A stretch of 64,000 nt of DNA. Origin: Roseivivax marinus. Its GTDB lineage: Bacteria > Pseudomonadota > Alphaproteobacteria > Rhodobacterales > Rhodobacteraceae. The notes under the pieces were generated by a model that saw nothing but the letters and a program-made list of their open reading frames with translations, had not been told where the DNA came from and made no database searches. The stretch is from positions 35,328 to 99,327 of the forward strand of contig NZ_FOAI01000014.1 of the NCBI RefSeq assembly GCF_900109705.1, in the 5' to 3' direction. This document shows positions 43,327 through 50,305 of the stretch, in pieces. The translations under genes were made by a program, and so were the position numbers. Each line of letters begins with the position of its first letter. Positions within the stretch are counted from its first letter, which is position 1.

Positions 43327-45591
43327 ATGCTGTTCGACCTCGAAAACCTCGAGTCCGTGGACGACTTTCTGGCCTGGGCCAGCCTTGCCGGTATTGCCGC
43401 CGGCCTGACCGGCGACCCGGATGTGATCGCCCCGTTCCAGACCGACGTCACCTCGATCACCGTGGGTGAGTACCTCGCGCTTCTCGACACAGCCGAGGCG
43501 TCGATCGAGGCGACCGACTTCAGCTACCTCAATCAGGTCATCCCGCAGGTGGAGTCCACGCTGCGCGCCCAGCTGACCGACGACACACTGCCAGACGGCA
43601 CCGACGTTGACACGGTGATCGACCTCGCGCTGCAATTCCTCAACGAGCTGGCGGCGAACGATACGTCGACGCTGACCGAGGCGTTCGACGCGATCCGCGC
43701 CGAGCTGTCCGGGCTCGATCCCGACACGCTCCTGTTCGAGGGCTTCGCAGCAGGTGGCGGCGGCGGGGGCACGGTCGATCCGGGAGATCCGACGCTGCCC
43801 GACGACCCGTTCGGCATCCTTGACCTGATATTGCCGCGCCTGCCCGACAGCGTGCTCGTGGCCTGGGCCTCCGGCGATCCGCACCTGCAGACGCTCGACG
43901 GGTTCGGCTACGACTTCCAGGCGGTGGGTGAATACGTCCTCTTGCGCGGCACCGACAACGACTTCGAGTTGCAGGCCAGGCTGGAGCAGGCTGGCGCCAA
44001 CGCCTCGCTGATTTCGGCGGTGGCCACGCAGGTCGGCGACAGCTCGGTGCAGGTCGACGGCACCGACAGCTCGCCCCTGTCCGTGGACGGCGAAGTCGTC
44101 GCGCTGGCCGACGGGGAGGGCGTCGCGGTCGACGGCGGCGCGATCTACCGGCAGGGCGACGCGTACCGCATCGTCTATCCCGGCGCGAACGGCGTAGCCG
44201 ACGACGGCGACAGCCAGGTCATCGTGCGGGTCTCCGACGGCCGGGTCGATGTCGACGTCCGGCTGAACGAAAGCCTGCTTGGCGATCTGGAGGGTCTGTT
44301 GGGCGACGGTGACGGCAATGCCGCGAACGACGTGGCGCTGGCGGATGGATCCGTTCTGGCCCGCCCGCTCGCTTTCGATGATGTCTATGGCGCCTATCGC
44401 GACGCGTGGCGGATCGACTCGACGGAGTCGCTGTTCACCTACGATGCGGGTGAAAGCAGCGTCGGTTTTTACGATCCCGACTTCCCCGCCGAGGCGGTGT
44501 CGCTCGAGTCGCTCGATCCGGCCGTCCGGGATGCCGCCGAGACCGCCGCAACCGATGCCGGTCTCGTCCCGGGGACCGAGGCGTTCGAGAACGCGGTCCT
44601 CGACTTCGCCCTGACCGGGGACGCTGGCTTCATCGAGTCCGCGACCGAGGTTCCGGTCATCCAGACCGGGACCGCTGCCGATGACGTCCTGACCGGTGGC
44701 GCGGGCAATGACGTCCTGGGCGGAGCCGGCGGAAACGATCGCCTCGACGGCGGCGCGGGCGACGACCAGCTCGACGGCGGTGACGGCGACGATGGCCTGA
44801 TCGGCGGCCTTGGAGGAGATGTTCTGATCGGCGGCGCCGGCGACGACAACCTCGCTGCGGGAAGTGGCAACGATGTCGTCGAGGGCGGGGACGGCAACGA
44901 CTTCATGGGCGGCGGCGAAGGCTCCGACGTGATGATCGGCGGTCTCGGAAACGACACGCTCGGCGGCGGCTTCGGCGACGACCGGATCTCTGGCGGCGTA
45001 GGTGACGACGTTGCTGCCGGCGGGGCCGGAGCGGACACGGTCGGCGGCGGTGCCGGGAATGACGTCATGGGCGCGTCCTTCGGTGACGACTCGGTCGACG
45101 GCGGTGACGGCAACGACGACCTCGGCGGCGGCACCGGGCGGGACACCATCGTGGCGGGTCTTGGCAACGACTCGGTCGGTGGCGGCGAAGGCGACGACAA
45201 CGTCAGCGGCAATGGCGGTGCCGACTTCCTCGCCGGTGGTGGGCGCAACGACACGGTCTTTGGCGGCAACGGAAACGACACGATCAATGGCGGTGACGGC
45301 AGCGACGTTCTGAACGGCGGGGCCGGCGCGGACGTGTTCGTCTGGCTGGCTGGCGAAGCCGGGGCGGTGGACACGATCCTCGACTTCGAGGACGGCGTCG
45401 ACGTTCTGCGCCTGTCCGGCGTCGAAGGCGCTGCGGGCGCGGGCCTGCAAGGCCGCGTTGACGCGCTGTCGATCACCGATATCACGCTGAACGGGGCGGC
45501 CGCGGCGGAGCTGAGCTACCAGGGTCAGACGATCCGCGTGGCCGGCGTCGAAGCCGCCGACCTCGGGGTGGACGACTTTCTCTTCATCTGA
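43327..45591 (+). CDS. RTX protein 4: vWF type D-like domain and calcium-binding repeats
   Basis: 754 residues, start MLFDLENLESVDDFLAWAS, no Sec signal. Residues 1-140 are a helical acidic domain with no family I know, then a Gly-rich hinge (GGGGGGTVDPG). Residues about 175-330 match a von Willebrand factor type D-like domain (SGDPHLQTLDGFGYDFQAVGEY, then NESLLGDLEGLLGDGDGNAANDV). RTX repeats run from about 450 to 670 with the shared FLAGGGRNDTV motif, and the protein ends VDDFLFI. Secreted by a type I system, likely a surface or matrix protein. A good hairpin terminator follows at 45618-45644. Confidence 0.87.
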   Translation: MLFDLENLESVDDFLAWASLAGIAAGLTGDPDVIAPFQTDVTSITVGEYLALLDTAEASIEATDFSYLNQVIPQVESTLRAQLTDDTLPDGTDVDTVIDLALQFLNELAANDTSTLTEAFDAIRAELSGLDPDTLLFEGFAAGGGGGGTVDPGDPTLPDDPFGILDLILPRLPDSVLVAWASGDPHLQTLDGFGYDFQAVGEYVLLRGTDNDFELQARLEQAGANASLISAVATQVGDSSVQVDGTDSSPLSVDGEVVALADGEGVAVDGGAIYRQGDAYRIVYPGANGVADDGDSQVIVRVSDGRVDVDVRLNESLLGDLEGLLGDGDGNAANDVALADGSVLARPLAFDDVYGAYRDAWRIDSTESLFTYDAGESSVGFYDPDFPAEAVSLESLDPAVRDAAETAATDAGLVPGTEAFENAVLDFALTGDAGFIESATEVPVIQTGTAADDVLTGGAGNDVLGGAGGNDRLDGGAGDDQLDGGDGDDGLIGGLGGDVLIGGAGDDNLAAGSGNDVVEGGDGNDFMGGGEGSDVMIGGLGNDTLGGGFGDDRISGGVGDDVAAGGAGADTVGGGAGNDVMGASFGDDSVDGGDGNDDLGGGTGRDTIVAGLGNDSVGGGEGDDNVSGNGGADFLAGGGRNDTVFGGNGNDTINGGDGSDVLNGGAGADVFVWLAGEAGAVDTILDFEDGVDVLRLSGVEGAAGAGLQGRVDALSITDITLNGAAAAELSYQGQTIRVAGVEAADLGVDDFLFI

Positions 45592-45617
45592 GGATCGACC
45601 TACCGCGGCAAGATTGG

Positions 45618-45644
45618 CGGGGCCTCTTGGGGCCCCGTCTTCTT
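45618..45644 (+). terminator. Terminator after the RTX cluster
   Basis: CGGGGCC-TCTTGG-GGCCCCG forms a seven-pair stem with a six-base loop, followed by TCTTCTT. Its position, 27 bases past the RTX 4 stop and before the convergent sulfotransferase stop, suits transcription ending from the plus strand. Confidence 0.75.
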
Positions 45645-45679
45645 GCGGATGCTCGAGCAGCGGGCGCTCGCTTGCGGGC

Positions 45680-46504
45680 TTATCTGCCGAGCAGGGCCTT
45701 CAGCCGGTCGCCCAATCCGGCCGGTTTCGGCGCCAGCGGTCCGCCGGGCCTGCGCGGGTCGGGATCGTAGCCGAACGCCTCGAAGTCGATGGCGTAGATC
45801 CGGGCGATCTGCTCGAGGTTCCGCGCGGACAGGAAATCCGCGTAGCCGAACGGGTATTCCGCCACCTCGCGGGCCGGCACCGCCCCGAGATAGCTGCCAT
45901 GGCCGGACACCTCTGTGGGATTCTCGCGCTTCGGCTTCACCTTGAGACCAAGCGCGCGGCCCACCCCGCGCATGTCGCGGGCGAAGTGCTCGACCCGAAC
46001 GATGTGGTCGTAGCCGAAGTCCGGATCCCGGATCAGCGCCTCGGGTGCCTGCGTGTCCCAGTGGCCGTTCACCGGATGACCGGGACGCGGCCGGTTGGCC
46101 ATGAGCGCTTCGACCGTGTCGAGATAATCCTCGAACGTCATCGTGTTGGCCTGAGGGTCCGCGCCGGTCCGAGTGACATAGCGGTCGTGCAAATCCTGCG
46201 AGAAACTCTCGAGGTCGGCGCGGCGCTTCAGGGGCTTGCCGCGATAGATGACGAACTTGTTGAAGTAGGCACTGATCGCGCGCAGCGTCGGGTGCCGGAC
46301 GAGGATCACCGCGCGGTAGCCTTCGTCGTCGATCTTCGGCCGGCAGCGCCAGTAAGGCACGCTCTCGGTGTGGAAGTGCTTCTTCTTCTCGGGCGGTTCG
46401 GCCATGTTGTCCGCCAGCACCCGGAACAGCGTGGTGCAGGCGGCCTTCTGCGACCAGAAGAACACCGCCTTGCGGTCGTCGTCGATATAGCCGCGCCAGC
46501 CCAT
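45680..46504 (-). CDS. Sulfotransferase-family protein (Sulfotransfer_2-like), polysaccharide cluster
   Basis: 274 residues, start MGWRGYIDDDRKAVFFW. The N-terminal FWSQKAACTTLFRVL resembles the 5'-phosphosulfate loop of PAPS-dependent sulfotransferases, and VILVRHPTLRAISAYFNKF resembles the 3'-phosphate-binding Arg/Ser segment. Such enzymes transfer sulfate from PAPS to sugar hydroxyls. It shares a strand with and is 15 bases downstream of the ABC-2 permease start-to-stop unit at 46520-47338, so the two are probably co-transcribed. This suggests modification of the exported polysaccharide. Confidence 0.8.
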   Translation of the reverse strand: MGWRGYIDDDRKAVFFWSQKAACTTLFRVLADNMAEPPEKKKHFHTESVPYWRCRPKIDDEGYRAVILVRHPTLRAISAYFNKFVIYRGKPLKRRADLESFSQDLHDRYVTRTGADPQANTMTFEDYLDTVEALMANRPRPGHPVNGHWDTQAPEALIRDPDFGYDHIVRVEHFARDMRGVGRALGLKVKPKRENPTEVSGHGSYLGAVPAREVAEYPFGYADFLSARNLEQIARIYAIDFEAFGYDPDPRRPGGPLAPKPAGLGDRLKALLGR

Positions 46505-46519
46505 GCGTTCGTCCGTCGA

Positions 46520-47338
46520 TCAGATGTTCGTCATCTCGCGGTGATACCGGCGCAGGAGGATCAGTCCCACGGCAGTCGACACCAGCGCAACTGTCAGTAC
46601 GTAAAGGTCCGATACGTAGGAGGCGTCATACGTCGAGAAGACCCCGTCGCGGGAACGCCCAACGACATGAACAATCGGGTTCCACCAAAGCCAGTCACGG
46701 TAGGGCATGGGTACGGCGTCATAGATAAAGATGACGCAAGAGATCAGCATGAGTGGCCGCGTCAGGATCGCCCAGATCCGTTCCCACACGGGATAGAGCG
46801 TGACGAAATAAGAGTTGAGAGTGCCGATCCCGATAGCCAAGAAGATCGCGAGCACGAAAGCCGTCGCGATCTTCGGTACGTCCAAAATCATGTCGAGATC
46901 ATACAGTTGAATGATTCCGGTCAGAACCACGAACAGGATCAGGGCTTGTGTGAGTGTATTTAGTAAAACCCGCGCAATGATCGTGTCGAGGAACGTCACC
47001 CCTGGGTATTCGAGCAATTGCCTTGAAAAGCGCTGTGACTGGGTAACTTTGGCGTCGATATCTTTGAACGCCATGAAGGGAAGGATGCCCGAAGCGAAAA
47101 AGATCGCGAAGTTCGTACCAATCGGCGGACTTCTGAACCCCAGCGAGAAGATCGCGGTAAGCAGGAGAATGCCCGCGACCGGCTCGAGGATCGCCCAGAT
47201 GTATCCCATGGCCGAGCGCCCGTAGGTCGTCGACATCTCGCGCAGCATCAGGGCCGCTACGACGCGTGCCGTGGCGAAGCGGCGGCGCGGCGGTCGCGCG
47301 GGGGTCTGCGGCAGGGGGGGAAGCGATGCGTCCGTCAT
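46520..47338 (-). CDS. ABC-2 type polysaccharide export permease (KpsM/Wzm-like)
   Basis: 272 residues from MTDASLPPLPQT at 47338; a longer frame to 47434 has no ribosome site and a non-typical N-terminus. The N-terminal amphipathic stretch RVVAALMLREMSTTYGRSAMGYIW is followed by six hydrophobic segments, as in KpsM/RkpT/Wzm permeases for capsule or LPS O-chain export. The partner ATPase is at 48794 on the opposite strand, with the co-polymerase gene between them. Base composition is visibly less GC-rich than its neighbours. Confidence 0.9.
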   Translation of the reverse strand: MTDASLPPLPQTPARPPRRRFATARVVAALMLREMSTTYGRSAMGYIWAILEPVAGILLLTAIFSLGFRSPPIGTNFAIFFASGILPFMAFKDIDAKVTQSQRFSRQLLEYPGVTFLDTIIARVLLNTLTQALILFVVLTGIIQLYDLDMILDVPKIATAFVLAIFLAIGIGTLNSYFVTLYPVWERIWAILTRPLMLISCVIFIYDAVPMPYRDWLWWNPIVHVVGRSRDGVFSTYDASYVSDLYVLTVALVSTAVGLILLRRYHREMTNI

Positions 47339-47514
47339 GGCTGGTCTCTGGCATAGCTCGCCGGGCGGTGCTAGGGAAGAGACCAATCCGCGACCGGGGC
47401 TCCGGTCGCATCCCATACGGTATGGTGGGGGCACCCTTGGAACAGCCCAAACAGGCGCGCCGCGACTCGGAGCGCGAAGACCTGCCCACGTTTCTCAAGG
47501 CCAGGAGATCGCAG

Positions 47515-48765
47515 ATGAACCGCGCTGCCGGGGCAACTTCGGCCGACGGTACGCCGACGGCGAATACCGGGCCGGCGGCCCAGCCCGACCAGACGGCACC
47601 CGGTGGCGGCGCCCAGGCTGCGGCAGTCCAGGCGCCGCGCCCGTCGGCGGCGCGCGCCAAGCCGCGTCACTACCTTCTTCTTCTGTCTTTCGTGCTGTGG
47701 GTCATCGTGCCTGCGGCGCTGGCGGGGGGCTACCTCTACACCATCGCCAAGGACCAGTATGCCAGCCGCGTGGGCTTTTCCGTCCGGACCGAGGAAATCG
47801 GCTCGGCGGTGGAGCTTCTCGGCGGGATCACCGAGCTTTCGGGCTCGTCCTCGTCGGACACCGACATTCTTTTCGAATACATCCAGAGCCAGCAGATGGT
47901 CCGGGCGATCAACGAGGAGATTCCGCTGCGCGACGTCTACGCGCGCCCCGGCGATCCCATCTTCACCCTGGGTGAGGACGCGCGGATCGAGGCGCTGTGG
48001 AACTACTGGCAGAACATGGTCAGCGTCTTCTACGACCGAGGCAGCGGCCTGATCGAGGTTCGTGTCCTCGCCTTCGAAGCCGAGGATGCGCAGCGCATCG
48101 CGAGCGAGATCTTCGACCAGTCCAGCCAGATGATCAACCAGCTCTCGACCATCGCGCGGGCCGACGCCATGCGCTATGCCGAGGAAGAGCTGACGAGATC
48201 GGAGGACCGCCTGCGCGAGGCCCGGCAGCAGACCACGGCCTTCCGCAACCGGACCGGCATCATCGACCCGCAGGCCGATATCCAGAACCAGATGGGTGTG
48301 GTCAACGCGCTGCAACAGCGTCTTGCAGAGGCGCTGGTCGAACGGCGCCAGATCCTCGACAGCAATTCCTCGGACCCGCGTCTCGCGGATATCGACCGCC
48401 GGGTCGAGGCGATCCGCAGCCAGATCAGTTCGGAGAAGTCTCAGCTGGCGCAATCGGACAGCGAAGCAGCGACCGCCGAGGGCGGGGAGCAATCGTATTC
48501 GCGTCTTCTCGAGGAGTTCGAGGCGCTGGCCGCCGACCAGGAATTCGCCGAGCGCGCCTATCTCTCGGCGCGGGCGGCCCGCGACGCGGCTCTGGCAGAG
48601 GCGCAGCGGCAGTCCCGTTACCTCGCGAGCTACGTGGACCCGACGCTGGCCGAGACCGCGGAATTCCCGCGCCGCGGGGTCCTCCTCGGAATGATCTTCG
48701 CGTTCCTTCTGGTGACATGGACCATCGGCACGATGATCTTCTACTCGCTGCGCGACCGGCGCTGA
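47515..48765 (+). CDS. KpsE/RkpR-like capsule export inner-membrane protein
   Basis: 416 residues from the ATG at 47515, which has AGGAG eight bases upstream; in-frame ATG at 47422 or 47266 would extend it but lack a clear ribosome site. After a Pro/Ala-rich leader come a membrane helix (about 57-80, LLLLSFVLWVIVPAALAGGY), a periplasmic domain rich in coiled coil (about 210-350, ARADAMRYAEEELTRSEDRLR), and a C-terminal helix (GMIFAFLLVTWTIGTMIFY). This is the polysaccharide co-polymerase/export family that spans the periplasm with the KpsMT exporter. Confidence 0.88.
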   Translation: MNRAAGATSADGTPTANTGPAAQPDQTAPGGGAQAAAVQAPRPSAARAKPRHYLLLLSFVLWVIVPAALAGGYLYTIAKDQYASRVGFSVRTEEIGSAVELLGGITELSGSSSSDTDILFEYIQSQQMVRAINEEIPLRDVYARPGDPIFTLGEDARIEALWNYWQNMVSVFYDRGSGLIEVRVLAFEAEDAQRIASEIFDQSSQMINQLSTIARADAMRYAEEELTRSEDRLREARQQTTAFRNRTGIIDPQADIQNQMGVVNALQQRLAEALVERRQILDSNSSDPRLADIDRRVEAIRSQISSEKSQLAQSDSEAATAEGGEQSYSRLLEEFEALAADQEFAERAYLSARAARDAALAEAQRQSRYLASYVDPTLAETAEFPRRGVLLGMIFAFLLVTWTIGTMIFYSLRDRR

Positions 48766-48793
48766 TCCCGGCGCCGGGCGAGAGGAGGCCGCG

Positions 48794-49456
48794 ATGATCG
48801 AGCTGCGCAACGTCTCGAAGACTTATGTCCTGAACGGCCGCCGCAAGACCGTGGCCGACAACATCTCGGCGGTGTTCCCCTCCGGGCGCACCGTTGCCAT
48901 CCTGGGGCGCAACGGGGCCGGCAAGTCCACCCTCCTGCGAATGATATCGGGCGCGATGGAGCCCGACGAGGGCCAGATCAACGCGACCGGCACGATCTCG
49001 TGGCCGGTGGGGTTCGCGGGCAGCTTCCACCCGGAGCTGACCGCGCTGCAGAACATCCGGTTCATCGCGCGGGTCTACGGCGTCGATACCGACGAGCTGA
49101 CGGAGTTCGTCAAGGAATTCGCCGAGCTCGGTCAGCACTTCTACCTGCCGATCCGCACCTACTCGTCGGGGATGCGGTCGCGTCTCGCCTTCGGGGTATC
49201 GATGGGCATCCATTTCGACACCTACCTCGTGGACGAGGTGACAGCGGTGGGCGACGCCGCCTTCGTTGCCAAGTCGGACGCTTTGTTCTCCGAGCGCATG
49301 AAGACCTCGGGCGCGATCATGGTCACGCACGCCATGGGCAAGGTGAAGCAGATGGCCGACATGGCCTGCATTCTGGATGGCGGAAAACTGACGCTCTACG
49401 ACGACGTCGACCACGCGATCAAGCTGCACCAGCGGATGATGCGCGGCGCAGTCTGA
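48794..49456 (+). CDS. Polysaccharide ABC exporter ATPase (KpsT/Wzt-like)
   Basis: 220 residues. Walker A is GRNGAGKST, the signature region is TYSSGMRSRLAFGVSMG, and Walker B TYLVDEVTAVGD is typical of the capsule/LPS subfamily. The C-terminal H-loop is VTHAMGKVKQMAD. The protein lacks the C-terminal carbohydrate-binding extension of O-antigen Wzt, so it is KpsT-like. It energises the permease at 46520. It begins 28 bases after the KpsE-like gene, with RBS GAGAGGAGG. Confidence 0.94.
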   Translation: MIELRNVSKTYVLNGRRKTVADNISAVFPSGRTVAILGRNGAGKSTLLRMISGAMEPDEGQINATGTISWPVGFAGSFHPELTALQNIRFIARVYGVDTDELTEFVKEFAELGQHFYLPIRTYSSGMRSRLAFGVSMGIHFDTYLVDEVTAVGDAAFVAKSDALFSERMKTSGAIMVTHAMGKVKQMADMACILDGGKLTLYDDVDHAIKLHQRMMRGAV

Positions 49457-49474
49457 ACGCCCTTTGCGCCGCGC

Positions 49475-50305
49475 TCAGAGCTTTTCGGGCGGGAGCCGGT
49501 TGTCGTAGCCGAAGCGTGCCTCGATGGCCGCGTTCTGATCCTCGAACAGGCCTTCGATCACCCTGCGCCGCGCGGCGTTGCGCCCGGAATCGGGGCGGCC
49601 CGTGCGGTGGAACGCCGCTATAAACATCTGCTTGATGGTCTCATCCGAAACGTCGGGGCGGCGCATGGCCTCGGCGATGCGGTCGCAATCCTCCATCCGC
49701 AGGGACGGGTTGGTCGTATGCCGCTCGACCGTCCAGTCGAGGTCCATGTCCGCGCCGAGCAGGCCCTCCATCACCGGGCGGATGTCGCGATGCCCCGCGA
49801 CGTGCACCGGCGGGGCCTTTACACGCGCCTGCCAGTTGCTGAGGAACCGGGCCGGGTCGAGCTTGTCCACGCGACGGTCGATCAGATCGCGGAAGGTCAT
49901 CCCGTCATAGGGCCGGCGCGCCTGCAGGTAGCGGTCGAAGTTCTGCTTCATCAGTTGCGAGTAGTCGCCGAACAGGAAGTCCGAGAACGGCCGCAGGAAC
50001 GCCACCACCTGGATCTCGGTCCCCTCGGGCTGCGCCAGTCCGACCAGCGCGTCGGCGGTGCGCGCCTTGGAATAAAGGTCTTCATGGCTCAGCACCACGG
50101 TGTGCACGTCGTCAGCGAACATCGCCTCGTAGCGGTCGCGGTCGATAGTCTTGAGGTCGCCGGCATTGCCGGGATGCGCCTCGGGCGGTGCGGGATACCG
50201 GATGCCGTGGGCCAACAGCGTATCGGCGTTCTTGTGCATGACGCGCTGCAGGAAGGTGGAGCCGCACTTGGGCGACCCCACGTGAAGGATGATGCGGCGG
50301 TTCAT
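49475..50305 (-). CDS. Sulfotransferase-like protein
   Basis: 276 residues, start MNRRIILHVGSPKCGSTFLQRVM. The P-loop-like GSPKCGSTFLQ near residues 10-20 matches the PAPS 5'-phosphosulfate loop of sulfotransferases, and VVAFLRPFSDFLFGDYSQL fits the 3'-phosphate site. The stop lies 18 bases from the convergent KpsT stop. The start overlaps the end of the large glycosyltransferase gene by 4 bases, so transferase and glycosyltransferase are co-translated. Candidate enzyme for sulfating the same polysaccharide; the acceptor is unknown. Confidence 0.8.
   Translation of the reverse strand: MNRRIILHVGSPKCGSTFLQRVMHKNADTLLAHGIRYPAPPEAHPGNAGDLKTIDRDRYEAMFADDVHTVVLSHEDLYSKARTADALVGLAQPEGTEIQVVAFLRPFSDFLFGDYSQLMKQNFDRYLQARRPYDGMTFRDLIDRRVDKLDPARFLSNWQARVKAPPVHVAGHRDIRPVMEGLLGADMDLDWTVERHTTNPSLRMEDCDRIAEAMRRPDVSDETIKQMFIAAFHRTGRPDSGRNAARRRVIEGLFEDQNAAIEARFGYDNRLPPEKL

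Noticed and set aside
35280..45300. Short DNA repeats of GGCGGC...GACGAC type that could suggest a CRISPR array or minisatellite
   Set aside because: They are the codons of RTX nonapeptides (GGxGxDxxx). Spacing is irregular at the DNA level and always in frame.
43207..45450. 747-codon minus-strand frame opposite RTX protein 4
   Set aside because: Its repetitive wording is the reverse translation of the RTX repeats, and it has no ribosome site or known domain. The same holds for the long antisense frames opposite RTX 1-3.
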